DNA of 39,610 bases from Clostridiales bacterium (GCA_031271295.1 JAISVZ010000027.1:1-39610); one strand, 5' to 3'; shown: positions 25,367-34,430, counted from the first letter of the stretch. The notes: generated by a model from the letters alone, not told the origin. Translations and numbers: made by a program.

Positions 25367-25708
25367 TCACTCCGCCGAAATCTCCGCAAAACGGCGGGCA
25401 AGCTGAAACGATGTAAGTTTAGAAGTAAAAATTACAATTCCTTCCGAATTGGCTTTAGATATTGTATCGGCATCCACCGGCGCTCCTTCTGCGGCTATAA
25501 TGCACGATACGCCCGTTAAAACGGCCACAGCTACAATATTAATATGCCCCTGTATGGTAACCCATACATTACCTTCTTTTGCGCGGCTCATAACCCAGCT
25601 TAACAAATCCCCAATGTACATATCGTTTACTTCCGTTTGCGCATATGGGGTTTCGGTTAGCGCTTTAAGGACGAGCTTTTCCTGTAAATCCTTAACGGTA
25701 ATTTTCAT
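25367..25708 (-). CDS. DRTGG-domain protein (second copy of the cluster)
   Basis: The 113-residue cytoplasmic protein has the DRTGG fold pattern: ITVKDLQEKLVLKALT at the start, MYIGDLLSWVMSRAKEGNVWVTIQGHINIVAVAVL (central strand-turn), then CIIAAEGAPVDADTISKANSEGIVIFTSK. The domain is regulatory, of unknown ligand, and is common beside [FeFe]-hydrogenase-like genes in Clostridia. GGGGAGAATCG precedes ATG 25708. The gap to the hydrogenase-like gene is 38 nt. It resembles the protein at 27563-27904 in size and layout but is clearly divergent. Confidence 0.75.
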   Translation of the reverse strand: MKITVKDLQEKLVLKALTETPYAQTEVNDMYIGDLLSWVMSRAKEGNVWVTIQGHINIVAVAVLTGVSCIIAAEGAPVDADTISKANSEGIVIFTSKLTSFQLARRFAEISAE

Positions 25709-25746
25709 TCGATTCTCCCCTTCGGTTTGGTTTTTTGCTTTATTCG

Positions 25747-27060
25747 TCAGCCCTGTATGGTTTGCGGAAGCTTAGAGGCTAACGATACCATTGCCTGCGC
25801 CATATCCTTAACCTTACTGCGCAGCATAAAAACGCAGTCCTCTATATTTGAGCCGCCGTTTACAATATCCTGCGCCAAAGCCTCGCAGGTTGGCGAACCG
25901 CAGGCGCCGCAGTCTATCCCCGGAAGTTCCTTAACAAGCTGTTTGATTTTCGCAAGTTTTTCAAGCGCCTTGCCCATGTCCTTATCCAGCATAAGGGAAT
26001 ACTGCGGGTGTAACGGCTTAGTAAACTCAAAATTTACGCTTTGCGGGTTTAATTCAATTTCCCGCGTTTTAAGCGCACCGTCGCGTTTCATAAACGTTTT
26101 TAACTTTTGCAGGCTGTTTTTGGCAACAAACCCGTTCGCCACAGTAAGCGGCCCGCCAACGCAGCCGCCGGTACACGCAAGCCCTTCAATAAATTCAATT
26201 TCTTCAAGATGCCCGTTTTCAAGCTCTTCCAAAACATTCATAACGTTTTCCACGCCGTCCACCGCAATGGAATCAAGCTTTGTGCCTTCGCTTTCCCCGC
26301 CGGTTACCGCCCAGCTAACCCCTTTAAACGTTGAATGAGCCAAAACCTCGGTATCTTTAAGGTTTAAAGAGTGGATTAAGCTGCGCAGTTTTATATAAAT
26401 ATCCGCGATGGAAATTACGCCGTCCACCTCGGATTTTTCAAGCCCGAACGGGTACAGGCACTGCGTGCGTTTCGCGGCGCATGGGCTTATAAAAAACACG
26501 CCTATATCTTCCTTATTAATGCCCTTTTTCGCAATGTAGCCCTTTGCCAAGGCCGCCATAATTTCAACCGGCGCGTTAACGGGTAAAATGTTTTCTATAA
26601 GCGCGGGGTATTTTATGGTTATAAGTTTTACCACAGCCGGGCACGCGGAGGATATAACGGGTTTTTTCAAATTCCCTTCGGAAATGAGTTTTACCGTGTA
26701 TTCGGTAACCAAATCCGCAGCGCGGGAAACCTCGAAAACCTCGTCGAACCCCAATTGCTTTAGCCCTGTTAATATTATGTTTACGTTAAATATTTTGTCG
26801 AACTGGCCGTAGAGTGTTGGCGCGGGAATTGCAACCTTGTATTTAAAGTTTTTAATTGCCGCCAAAGAATCCGTAACCGCTTTTTTGGCGTGGCTTTCAC
26901 ACACCTTTATACACATGCCGCAATCTATACAGCGCTCATGGTTAATAAGCGCCTTGCCGGAGCGAACGCGAATAGCCTCCGTTGGGCAACGCTTAATACA
27001 GCTTGTACAGCCGATACATTTTTTTTCAATAAGCTCTATGGAGTGATACCCTTTATTCAA
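25747..27060 (-). CDS. [FeFe]-hydrogenase-like sensory iron-sulfur protein
   Basis: About 437 residues. Two 4Fe-4S ferredoxin motifs (CIGCTSCIKRC at about 15-25, CIDCGMCIKVC at about 44-54) precede an Fe-hydrogenase large-subunit domain. Its H-cluster motifs are altered. L1 is SSACP (Ala where catalytic enzymes have the proton-relay Cys, as in HydS-type sensory enzymes), L2 is SPCAAKRTQ and L3 is EGLACTGGCVGG. The end carries CGACGSPTC with a later Cys, the RnfB-type 4Fe-4S (Fes) motif. All cluster-ligand Cys seem kept, so it may bind an H-cluster and sense H2 or redox state. The start is uncertain. TTG 27060 follows AGGGGG; the frame opens to 27153 but overlaps the previous gene. The stretch before it carries a duplicated ATGCATCC(G/A)GGGG. 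Confidence 0.85.
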   Translation of the reverse strand: MNKGYHSIELIEKKCIGCTSCIKRCPTEAIRVRSGKALINHERCIDCGMCIKVCESHAKKAVTDSLAAIKNFKYKVAIPAPTLYGQFDKIFNVNIILTGLKQLGFDEVFEVSRAADLVTEYTVKLISEGNLKKPVISSACPAVVKLITIKYPALIENILPVNAPVEIMAALAKGYIAKKGINKEDIGVFFISPCAAKRTQCLYPFGLEKSEVDGVISIADIYIKLRSLIHSLNLKDTEVLAHSTFKGVSWAVTGGESEGTKLDSIAVDGVENVMNVLEELENGHLEEIEFIEGLACTGGCVGGPLTVANGFVAKNSLQKLKTFMKRDGALKTREIELNPQSVNFEFTKPLHPQYSLMLDKDMGKALEKLAKIKQLVKELPGIDCGACGSPTCEALAQDIVNGGSNIEDCVFMLRSKVKDMAQAMVSLASKLPQTIQG

Positions 27061-27137
27061 AACACCGCCGCCCCCTGGATGCATAGCCTTCCGGCGCGGC
27101 GGTTTTCCCGCGCGGCAAGCCCCGGATGCATATTCTT

Positions 27138-27557
27138 TTATTCTTTTGCGCAATCAACTTCAATTTCCACGGTTGTACCCACGCCCACCTCGGACGTTAT
27201 TTTTAAAAAATCCGAATTTTTTTTCATATTGGGAATACCCATACCCGCGCCGAAACCCAAATCGCGTATTTTATCAGTGGCGGTGGAAAAACCCTCCTGC
27301 ATGGCAAGGTCTATATCCGGTATGCCGGGGCCGGTATCTTTAAGGCATATGTAAATTTTATCCGGTTTAATTTCAACGTCTATCGTGCCGCCGTTGGCGT
27401 GAATAACCATATTTATTTCAGCCTCGTACATTGATATCGCTATTTTGCGAATTATATCCGGAGCAATGCCAAGCTGTTTTAAAACCTTTTTTAAATCGCT
27501 GGAAGCTTCGCCCGCGGAAATAAAATCATCCTCAATAACGTCGTAATGCAGTGTCAT
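27138..27557 (-). CDS. RsbW/SpoIIAB-like anti-sigma ATPase (HATPase_c)
   Basis: The 139-residue protein is a stand-alone GHKL kinase-type ATPase: N-box SMYEAEINMVIHANGG (about 42-57), G1 DTGPGIPDIDLAMQEGFSTA and G2-like GFGAGMGIPNMKKNSD. This fits Ser/Thr kinases and anti-sigma factors of the RsbW group. In clostridial hydrogenase-linked clusters this protein sits between the DRTGG and Fe-S genes, and its partner is unknown. No anti-anti-sigma or sigma gene is adjacent. ATG 27557 lies 5 nt past the previous stop, so the genes are tightly coupled. Confidence 0.85.
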   Translation of the reverse strand: MTLHYDVIEDDFISAGEASSDLKKVLKQLGIAPDIIRKIAISMYEAEINMVIHANGGTIDVEIKPDKIYICLKDTGPGIPDIDLAMQEGFSTATDKIRDLGFGAGMGIPNMKKNSDFLKITSEVGVGTTVEIEVDCAKE

Positions 27558-27562
27558 TTGTA

Positions 27563-27904
27563 TTACGTCCCTCCCAAACCGTTCGAATATAAAAGCCCGG
27601 AAGATATATACAAAGGATGCCCTGTGTTCATAAGCACCATTCCCTTTTCTTCCGCAAGCGCAATCATTTCCGGTGTGGGGGATTTGCCGCGCACAAACAT
27701 TATCGCCTTAATATCAAGCATTTCTGCGGTTCGTATAACCTGCGGATTAATAAGCCCGGTTAAAAGCAACACCCTTTCCTTCGCGAAAGCCAAAACGTCG
27801 CTCATTAAATCCGAACCGCACGCGGACGATACCTCGTGATGCATATTTCTTTCGCACGCCAGCACGTTGGCGTCTAAAATTTCTCTAATTCTTGCTAAAG
27901 TCAT
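27563..27904 (-). CDS. DRTGG-domain protein (first copy of the cluster)
   Basis: The 113-residue protein has MTLARIREILDANVLA, SDLMSDVLAFAKERVLLLTGLINPQVIRTAEML and IKAIMFVRGKSPTPEMIALAEEKG, the DRTGG regulatory-domain pattern. It overlaps the end of trmL by 20 nt, so it is translated from within that message. It opens the sensory set (DRTGG, ATPase, Fe-S protein, DRTGG, kinase). Ligand unknown. Confidence 0.75.
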   Translation of the reverse strand: MTLARIREILDANVLACERNMHHEVSSACGSDLMSDVLAFAKERVLLLTGLINPQVIRTAEMLDIKAIMFVRGKSPTPEMIALAEEKGMVLMNTGHPLYISSGLLYSNGLGGT

Positions 27905-28403
27905 TATTATCTTCTCTCCATTCGCTTTTTGTTAATTTTCCCGTAAGTGAAAGTGTTTCAAAATTGTGCTGCCGCAGCGCCTCGTATAAAATTATTGCCG
28001 CCGCGTTTGAAAGGTTTAACGAGCGCTCATTGTAAGCCATTGGAATACGCATGCACGTTTGCTGATAATTAAGCAAAATTTCCTCCGGTATACCGGCGCT
28101 TTCCTTGCCGAATACAATAAACGAACCCTTTGGATAGCTAATTTCAGTATAAACCCTTGGAGCCTTGGTGGTTGCCATAAAAATAGGCGCGTTTTCATTT
28201 TTGCGAAGAAAATCCTGAAAATTTTCGTAAACACGCAAATTAAGCCTGTGCCAATAATCCAGCCCTGAGCGTTTAACATATTTTTCGTCTAAAGAAAACC
28301 CAAGGGGTTTTATTAAATGCAAACCGCAACCGGCGGCAACGCAAGTGCGCCCAATATTGCCGGTGTTAAGGGGAATTTCGGGTTCGAGTAAAACAATGTT
28401 CAT
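27885..28403 (-). CDS. trmL: tRNA (cytidine/uridine-34-2'-O)-methyltransferase TrmL
   Basis: This 172-residue SPOUT-class enzyme methylates the wobble-base ribose in tRNA-Leu. It shows IVLLEPEIPLNTGNIGRTC (residues 3-21), LIKPLGFSLDEKYVKRSGLDYW, FIVFGKESAGIPEEIL (knot) and MRIPMAYNERSLNLSNAAAI (AdoMet site). It has normal length with a short extra C-terminal tail. ATG 28403 coincides with the ytfJ stop region (one-base overlap). Confidence 0.95.
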   Translation of the reverse strand: MNIVLLEPEIPLNTGNIGRTCVAAGCGLHLIKPLGFSLDEKYVKRSGLDYWHRLNLRVYENFQDFLRKNENAPIFMATTKAPRVYTEISYPKGSFIVFGKESAGIPEEILLNYQQTCMRIPMAYNERSLNLSNAAAIILYEALRQHNFETLSLTGKLTKSEWREDNNDFSKN

Positions 28404-28816
28404 TATTCGTCTTCCCCGTTTTTCAAGGTTTCTTTAGTCTCGGTTTTTGCCTTTTTATCCTTCCCTCCAAAAACTGAGGTTAGTTTTGAAATAACGTCCG
28501 GCGCAAAATCAATAAGTTTATCAATGGCGTAGCCGGAATTCACATTCATTACCCGCGCCATACCGTCCGAAATTACAATAACCGCCGAAGGGGTAATTCT
28601 TGCGCCCAAACCGCCGCCGCCGGCGTCCTTCGCGTCTTTTTTATTTTCCTTAGCATCGGCGAACGCGCCCGCGCCCACTCCGAAGGATACCTCCACAAGC
28701 GGAACCAAAATAACATCGCCAACAGTGATGGGTTCGGATACTACGGTTTTTGTGGTAACAAAACTTTCTAACTTGCCAAACAATGTTTCCAAGCTTGCGC
28801 TTAATTCATTACTCAT
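28403..28816 (-). CDS. ytfJ: Sporulation protein YtfJ (GerW family)
   Basis: This 137-residue cytoplasmic protein is of the GerW/YtfJ family, needed for proper spore germination in Bacillus. It shows ETLFGKLESFVTTKTVVSEPI, GDVILVPLVEVSFGVGAG, a Gly-rich GGGGLGARITPSAVIVI and a C-terminal Lys/Glu tail. GAGGAAAAAA precedes ATG 28816. The neighbour DUF2953 is its usual partner in Clostridia. This is the best sign that the organism makes spores. Confidence 0.9.
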   Translation of the reverse strand: MSNELSASLETLFGKLESFVTTKTVVSEPITVGDVILVPLVEVSFGVGAGAFADAKENKKDAKDAGGGGLGARITPSAVIVISDGMARVMNVNSGYAIDKLIDFAPDVISKLTSVFGGKDKKAKTETKETLKNGEDE

Positions 28817-28827
28817 TTTTTTCCTCC

Positions 28828-29721
28828 TTAAGATGAAATACTGCCGTTGCCGCTGTTTTGCGCGCTCTTTGCCTCGTCGTTACCGGCAAAATACTCTTTT
28901 ACAATTTTCCAAACAGGTTTTGAAAATACATACACGGCAAGCGGATAAACCAATGAATAAAAACATGTTTTGCCGTACATATCAAAATCTAACTTTAACA
29001 CTCGCCGTTCAAAGTTGCCGTAAACTAAAATATCAAGCCCGGTATATGCTTTGCATACCGCCTGCGCGGCAATAAATTTGCCTGTGCGGTCCGGGTTTTT
29101 AAACCCAACCTCGCCGCGCATTTTAAAGTGTTTGGGTTTAAGTGTGCGGTAAAGGCGCTTTAAAAGTAAAATTGTTTTTTTTGTAATAATTTTTCTGTCC
29201 GGGTGGTTTCCGGCTGTTTTAATTAGGTTTATTAACGCGCCAAAACCGTGCTGTTCCTCGCCGTTTTCGGAGTTTTCGGTTTTGCGTTTTAACAAACCGC
29301 GTTTGATGGCGCCGCTTTTTTTGAAGCCCTTTTTGCCGAAAATACCGGTTCTTGGTTTTTTCTTTTCCGTGTTTTCGGTTTTAGAAGAATTTCCGGTCTT
29401 TTCTCTTCTTAAAAAAAGTTTTCTTCTGCGATGCGGTTTTTTTGCTTCCTTTTCATTTTCGCCGCTATCTTCAGAAGCGCCGTCCCTTCTTTTCCCGAAA
29501 AACACCAAATCGTAATTAAACTGCCTTTTCATATACCCCGCGCGAAAAGATACCGCGCCGAACATCCAGTTAACCTTAAGCCGCGCCTTTGCGCCGTGCC
29601 CCTGCGCCGAATACGTTAGCGGGCAAAACAAAACCAAAACAAGCGCAAGCATAAACGCCGCAAATAAAATACACAATATAACCGCGATATATTTTAATAT
29701 TGCCAATAATATTAAAATCAA
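28828..29721 (-). CDS. DUF2953 membrane protein (sporulation-linked)
   Basis: The protein has about 297 residues. An N-terminal hydrophobic stretch (about 5-35, LAILKYIAVILCILFAAFML) is followed by a beta-rich part. A very basic low-complexity linker (about 85-165, KKPHRRRKLFLRR…, KTENTEKKKPRTG) comes next, then a conserved C-terminal half (LYRTLKPKHFKMRGEVGF, DPDRTGKF-like NPDRTGKFIAAQ). The family is of unknown role and often sits beside ytfJ in spore-formers. The start is uncertain. TTG 29721 overlaps the upstream stop as TTGA and has AAGGAAG upstream; TTG 29751 has no ribosome site. Confidence 0.8.
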   Translation of the reverse strand: MILILLAILKYIAVILCILFAAFMLALVLVLFCPLTYSAQGHGAKARLKVNWMFGAVSFRAGYMKRQFNYDLVFFGKRRDGASEDSGENEKEAKKPHRRRKLFLRREKTGNSSKTENTEKKKPRTGIFGKKGFKKSGAIKRGLLKRKTENSENGEEQHGFGALINLIKTAGNHPDRKIITKKTILLLKRLYRTLKPKHFKMRGEVGFKNPDRTGKFIAAQAVCKAYTGLDILVYGNFERRVLKLDFDMYGKTCFYSLVYPLAVYVFSKPVWKIVKEYFAGNDEAKSAQNSGNGSISS

Positions 29722-30386
29722 ACTTTTTTCAGCTTCCTTCCGGTAATCCAAAGCGCGGTTAATAACACGGCAATAAAGCCGATAAAAATTGCCGCGATAA
29801 GTCTTGATAAATCCATAAAAAAGTTAAGAGGCACGATATTAATCAGAAGATCCGTTGCAGGGTTTAAAATCCATAAATCGTTATTAAAAAAGATTTCATG
29901 AAATTTAGTAAAAGCGGCATCGAAATTCAAAGAAATAACCGCAGTGAGTAACACGGACGACGCCAATAAAATAAGGACGGAAAAAAAGGTACAGCGCATA
30001 AATGCGTAAAAATCCTTTTTAACCGCCGCTAAAATTAAAACCGCGAAAAAAAACGCAAAACTTATATTCCTGAGCAAAAAACCGCCTGCAAATAAAGCCT
30101 GAACGTCCTGCATATGGTATATTTCGCGTTCATTAAAAAACGGACGCTCGTTTCCGTTAACGCTAACGGTAACATCAAGCGAGGAAGTTTTAACGCGCAT
30201 ATAATTAATGAGCGTATCCGCAACCTTAGCCAAATCCGCTTCGGATACGCCAATTTTTTCGGATATGCCCAATTTATCAAATTCCGCCGCGTAAAAACCC
30301 CGGTTAAACGTTGGCAGAAAAACCGACACGGAGAGCAGAATTAAAACTATCGCACAGGAATTTACAAAATAAAGCGCCTTTAACAT
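29718..30386 (-). CDS. DUF1461/TIGR01906 membrane protein, Lit-like lipoprotein transacylase family
   Basis: The 222-residue protein has four hydrophobic segments (about 5-27, 102-122, 130-155, 185-212) and a large external loop. The two family histidines are visible: EREIYHMQDVQALF (about 84-97) and FTKFHEIFFNNDLWIL (about 160-175). Lit moves an acyl chain within bacterial lipoproteins to give the lyso form. Membership is clear, activity inferred. ATG 30386 is chosen because GAGG lies 9 nt upstream; TTG 30395 overlaps it. It is the first gene of the nine-gene minus-strand run. Confidence 0.85.
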   Translation of the reverse strand: MLKALYFVNSCAIVLILLSVSVFLPTFNRGFYAAEFDKLGISEKIGVSEADLAKVADTLINYMRVKTSSLDVTVSVNGNERPFFNEREIYHMQDVQALFAGGFLLRNISFAFFFAVLILAAVKKDFYAFMRCTFFSVLILLASSVLLTAVISLNFDAAFTKFHEIFFNNDLWILNPATDLLINIVPLNFFMDLSRLIAAIFIGFIAVLLTALWITGRKLKKV

Positions 30387-30771
30387 GCCACACAACCTCT
30401 ATTAATTTTTAACACAGGTATATGTTACATTTTTTCCGTAAGTTTTGCAAGGAAATTAGCTAAATTAACTGCGCAGGTTTTTTCAGGTTTTTCGCGCCCT
30501 GCTGAAAAATTTGCAGCTTTGCGGCAAGCGGCTGATGCGGCGTATTTAAGATTTGATATCAGAGCTAATTTTCGTAAATGGTGACATTGGAGTGTCATCA
30601 TTTAATACAGTGATGTCATTTATTACTCGCACTTTTTTCTTGATATCCGGCGTGCTTACGGGCATTTGGGCAGGAATATTCAAGGCTGATTCGCTGATTC
30701 GCAAAAACTTGCTATTTCAAGGTTATTGTGCCATTATAAAGCAAGATGCTTCTATGAGGGGAATGAACTTC
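30387..30771. other. Intergenic region between divergent genes, open frame upstream of tlyA
   Basis: No independent gene is convincing. The frame of the TlyA-like gene stays open upstream to ATG 30553 and would add 73 residues with one hydrophobic stretch, but no family member carries this and no ribosome site precedes it. A TGACA-N6-TGTCA half-palindrome at 30582-30597 could be an operator. A promoter toward the Lit-like gene was not clear. Confidence 0.4.
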
Positions 30772-31656
30772 ATGAAACAGAAGAAAAAGAAAGTTTATCT
30801 GAAGGAGAGACTAATCGGCGAGGGTTGGTTTGAAACAGAAAAAGAAGCAGCATCGTGGGCAATGATGAGAAGAATAATAGTTAATGACCATGCGGTTTCC
30901 GCCATCAGTGAAAAGGTGGATGAGGATGCCGTTATAAGAATTAAGGAATACTATAAGCATAGATATGTTAATAAGGGCGGTTTAAAACTTGAAAAATTCC
31001 TCAAGGAGTTCCATTTAAATTTAACTGATAAAATCACTCTTGACTGCGGAGCCTCAAAGGGAGGATTTACCGATTGCCTGTTGCAGCACGGCGCAAAATA
31101 TGTTTATGCCGTTGATGCAGGGCATGGTCAATTAGCGGGCAAATTGCTTATTGACAAGCGCGTGAAGAATTTAGAAAACACGAATATCAGCGATGAAACA
31201 CTATTGTACATAAACCCAACTCCTCATTTAATTACGCTGGATTTATCATATTTGTCACTAAAAAAAGCGGTTCCCGTTGCTTTGGAAATTATTAAAAACG
31301 AGGGAACTATTATCTGTTTAATAAAACCGATTGTAGAGGTAAATAACAGCGAAATTAGAAGAACCGGAAATATAAATAACCCTGAAATCCACTTCGGCAT
31401 TCTCATTGATTTATTGGAATTTTTTAAGTGCTTGGGTTTAATTGCATTTGGGTTAACCAACAGCCCGATAAAGGGTAATAACGACGCCATTGAATACTTA
31501 GTTGGGCTGACAACGCAACCGGATCAAGAAATAATTTTCAATGCTGAAAAAGATATAAAACATTCAATTGACAACGGGTTCAGTCTTGAAAAGTTTAATA
31601 AGAATGATTTTTCTGACAAATGGCATAAAAATATTGGCGAGGGAGGATTATTATGA
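30772..31656 (+). CDS. TlyA-family S4/FtsJ-type rRNA methyltransferase, divergent
   Basis: 294 residues. An N-terminal S4 RNA-binding domain (about 8-70, YLKERLIGEGWFETEKEA) is followed by a Rossmann methyltransferase domain with AdoMet motif LDCGASKGGFTDCLLQHGA (about 89-107), AVDAGHGQLAG, LITLDLSYLSLKKA and IKPIVEV. TlyA methylates ribose in 16S/23S rRNA. Several usual positions differ (VDAGHGQ for VDVGYGQ, LENTN for LERTN). Codon use is more AT-rich than in neighbours, and the genes usually flanking clostridial tlyA are absent, so transfer or a paralogue is likely. ATG 30772 follows GAGGGGA; a 73-codon in-frame extension upstream is rejected. Confidence 0.75.
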   Translation: MKQKKKKVYLKERLIGEGWFETEKEAASWAMMRRIIVNDHAVSAISEKVDEDAVIRIKEYYKHRYVNKGGLKLEKFLKEFHLNLTDKITLDCGASKGGFTDCLLQHGAKYVYAVDAGHGQLAGKLLIDKRVKNLENTNISDETLLYINPTPHLITLDLSYLSLKKAVPVALEIIKNEGTIICLIKPIVEVNNSEIRRTGNINNPEIHFGILIDLLEFFKCLGLIAFGLTNSPIKGNNDAIEYLVGLTTQPDQEIIFNAEKDIKHSIDNGFSLEKFNKNDFSDKWHKNIGEGGLL

Positions 31657-31750
31657 GGTTTATTATTACCTGGTCCGGCGTACATCCTTCTTATTCTTAT
31701 TTGTTAAAGATGCAGAGTGTATACCGGTGTTAAAGGATTTAATAGCAATA

Positions 31751-31786
31751 AAAAAGGACTTTACCTTCATATAGGCAGTCCTTTTT
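31751..31786. terminator. Bidirectional terminator between tlyA-like gene and gyrA
   Basis: AAAAAGGACT (31751-31760) pairs with AGTCCTTTTT (31777-31786), between convergent genes. Confidence 0.85.
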
Positions 31787-31824
31787 GTCGTCATTCTTGG
31801 CTGTATATTTTACACTTGCAAACC

Positions 31825-34419
31825 TTATGCATCCGAGCCGTCCGCGTCTATTGCCGTATCATTTGCGCCGGTTTCCGCGCCGTCCGTTTCAACTTCCGCA
31901 TCGCCCGCATATATTCCGGCGGTATCCGTTTCAGCTTCCGCAACATCCGCGTCAACCTCCGCGTCGTCCTCTTCGTCGCCCTCTAACTGATCCCAGGCAA
32001 TCCTTGCCACACTTACAACGCTTTCCCCTTCGTTTAGGTTTATAAGCTTAACCCCTTGCGTAACTCGCCCGATTGTTGAAATATTGGCAACGTTTATTCG
32101 TATAATTACGCCCTGAGAATTAATTATCATAAGCTCGTCCGCTTCGTTGGTTAAAACTACGCCTACCAGATTGCCCGTTTTTTCGGTTACTTTATAAACC
32201 CTTGTACCCATACCCGCGCGGTTTTGAATTCTAAATTCCTCGTAATCCGTGCGTTTGCCGTAGCCCTTTTCGGATACAAGCAGAATGTTCATATTATCGC
32301 CGAGTGCTCCCGCGCCAATAACGTAGTCCGCTTCTTTAAGCCTTATCGCCTTAACGCCCTGCGCGGTTCGCGAAAGCGGCCTCATCGTGCTTTCGTTAAA
32401 GCGTATTCCGTAACCGCTGTGTGTGGCTATGAAAATATCCCTGCCCTCTTCGTGGCGTATTACCGTTATAAGCTCGTCGTCCTCGCGGATTGTCATTGCT
32501 CTAAGCCCGGATTTGCGGATATTTCCGTATTCTGAAAGGGCGGTTTTCTTCGCGATTCCGCGTTTGGTAACCATCAGCAGGTATTCGTTTTCGGTATCCG
32601 CGTTCGCAATTGGTATAACCGCGGCTATTTTTTCCTCCGGCATAAGGCTTAAAAGGTTAACAAGGTTGGTTCCCTTCGCGGTTCTGCCCGCCTCCGGAAT
32701 TTCGTACGCCTTAATTCTAAGCACGCGCCCAAGGCTTGTGAAAAACAGAATATTGTGGTGGGTGTTGCAAATAAATAAATCCTTAACGCCGTCTTCCTCG
32801 CGCGTACCCATGCCTATTATACCTTTGCCGCCGCGTTTTTGCAGCTTGTACGCCGTTAAAGGCTGGCGTTTGATATAGTTCATGCTCGTCATGGTTATAA
32901 CGGAGGTTTCGTCGTCTATTAAATCCTCAATATTAATTTCGCCAGGGTCGTTAACCAAAAGCGTGCGGCGTTCGTCCGCGTATTTGGATTTTATTATGAG
33001 TATTTCCTCGCGGATAACGGAATAAAGCTTGCGTTCGTCCGCTAATATCGAATTAAGCTCTTTTATAAGCTCTTCAAGTTCGCGCAGTTCCATTTCAATT
33101 TTTTCCCGCTCCAAACCTGTTAAACTGCCAAGCTGCATACTTACAATTGCCGTGGCTTGCTCTTCGGTTAAAGCGAAATTCTCCGATAAACGCTCGCGCG
33201 CCTGCGGCCTATCCTTCGATGAGCGGATTAACGCTATAACCTCGTCGATATTATCAAGCGCTATAATATAACCTTCCAGTATATGCGCCCGTTTTTCCGC
33301 TTTGGCAAGTTCAAACCTTGTGCGGCGTAAAATAACGTCCTTCTGGTGCTCCAAATAGTGGGTTAAAATATCCTTTAAATTTAAAACAACGGGTTCGCCG
33401 TTAACTATCGCAAGCATTATTATGCCCATTGTTTCCTGCATTTGCGTGTGCTTATAAAGCTGGTTTAAAACCACGTTTGCGTTAACGTCTTTTTTAATTT
33501 CAATTACAATGCGCACGCCGTCCCTGTTGGATTCGTCGCGCATATCGGATATGCCTTCAATTTTTTTATCCTTAATAAGGTCTGCTATACGCTCCGCCAT
33601 TCGCGCCTTGTTTACCTGATAGGGGATATCCGATACAACAATCATATCGCGCCCGTTTCCCATAGGCACAATTTCCGCGTTTGCCCTTACCGTTACCTTG
33701 CCGCGCCCGGTAAGGTACGCGCTTCTTATTCCGGCAACGCCCAAAATTGACGCTCCTGTTGGAAAATCCGGCCCTTTTATAATTTTTAAAAGTTCGTGAA
33801 TATCGGTATCGCTACCCTCCATGCGGTCGTCAATTATCTTAACAACGCCGTCCACAACCTCGCCCAAATTGTGCGGCGGAATATTAGTTGCCATACCAAC
33901 CGCAATGCCGGACGCTCCGTTAACCAAAAGGTTGGGGAATTTCGCGGGCAAAACCACGGGCTCCGAAAGCTCGCCGTCGTAGTTCGGGATAAAATCCACG
34001 GTGTCTTTTTCAATATCGTCGAGCATTTCCATCGCAAGCTTGGATAACCTTGCCTCCGTGTATCGCTCGGCTGCCGCGCCGTCCCCGTCCATAGAGCCGA
34101 AGTTGCCGTGCCCGTCCACCAATGGGTAACGCAGCGAAAAATCCTGCGCAAGCCTAACCATTGCGTCGTAAATTGCGGTGTTGCCGTGCGGGTGGTACTT
34201 ACCCATCGTATCGCCCGTTATACGCGCGGATTTTTTGTATGCCTTGGTAGGGTCAAGGTTAAGCTCGTTCATTGAATGAAGAATTCTGCGGTGTACCGGT
34301 TTTAAGCCGTCCCTAACATCCGGCAGGGCCCTGGCAACAATTACGCTCATCGAATAATCTATGAACGATTCCTTCATTTCCGTTTCTAAATCTCTAAGTT
34401 TTATTCTCTCGTTTTCCAT
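31825..34419 (-). CDS. gyrA: DNA gyrase subunit A
   Basis: The 864-residue protein cuts and reseals DNA to introduce negative supercoils. Family marks are [17 protein letters not shown], the quinolone region [17 protein letters not shown], catalytic Tyr about 120 in [11 protein letters not shown], and the GyrA box QKRGGKG in the C-terminal beta-pinwheel (the usual box is QRRGGKG). Relative to E. coli, residue 82 is Asn instead of Asp and 83 is Thr. The last 55 residues are a highly acidic Asp/Glu/Ala tail ([17 protein letters not shown] and on), a type known to tune supercoiling in some gyrases. ATG 34419 follows GCGAGGAATAT, 11 nt after the gyrB stop. Confidence 0.97.
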   Translation of the reverse strand: MENERIKLRDLETEMKESFIDYSMSVIVARALPDVRDGLKPVHRRILHSMNELNLDPTKAYKKSARITGDTMGKYHPHGNTAIYDAMVRLAQDFSLRYPLVDGHGNFGSMDGDGAAAERYTEARLSKLAMEMLDDIEKDTVDFIPNYDGELSEPVVLPAKFPNLLVNGASGIAVGMATNIPPHNLGEVVDGVVKIIDDRMEGSDTDIHELLKIIKGPDFPTGASILGVAGIRSAYLTGRGKVTVRANAEIVPMGNGRDMIVVSDIPYQVNKARMAERIADLIKDKKIEGISDMRDESNRDGVRIVIEIKKDVNANVVLNQLYKHTQMQETMGIIMLAIVNGEPVVLNLKDILTHYLEHQKDVILRRTRFELAKAEKRAHILEGYIIALDNIDEVIALIRSSKDRPQARERLSENFALTEEQATAIVSMQLGSLTGLEREKIEMELRELEELIKELNSILADERKLYSVIREEILIIKSKYADERRTLLVNDPGEINIEDLIDDETSVITMTSMNYIKRQPLTAYKLQKRGGKGIIGMGTREEDGVKDLFICNTHHNILFFTSLGRVLRIKAYEIPEAGRTAKGTNLVNLLSLMPEEKIAAVIPIANADTENEYLLMVTKRGIAKKTALSEYGNIRKSGLRAMTIREDDELITVIRHEEGRDIFIATHSGYGIRFNESTMRPLSRTAQGVKAIRLKEADYVIGAGALGDNMNILLVSEKGYGKRTDYEEFRIQNRAGMGTRVYKVTEKTGNLVGVVLTNEADELMIINSQGVIIRINVANISTIGRVTQGVKLINLNEGESVVSVARIAWDQLEGDEEDDAEVDADVAEAETDTAGIYAGDAEVETDGAETGANDTAIDADGSDA

Positions 34420-34430
34420 ATATTCCTCGC

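Noticed and set aside
25747-27060. Catalytic H2-producing hydrogenase
   Set aside because: The proton-relay Cys is Ala and the L2 motif is changed; no HydE/F/G or electron-transfer partner genes are adjacent.
27063-27133. Duplicated ATGCATCC(G/A)GGGG as a mobile-element footprint
   Set aside because: Two short copies in a GC-rich gap are not enough; no element boundaries are visible.
30553-30771. N-terminal extension of the TlyA-like protein
   Set aside because: No ribosome site at 30553; the family begins at the S4 domain and a good site precedes ATG 30772.
31653-31733. 26-codon frame starting inside the tlyA stop
   Set aside because: It has a GGAGGA upstream but no protein-like pattern or neighbour support, and another frame here is equally open.
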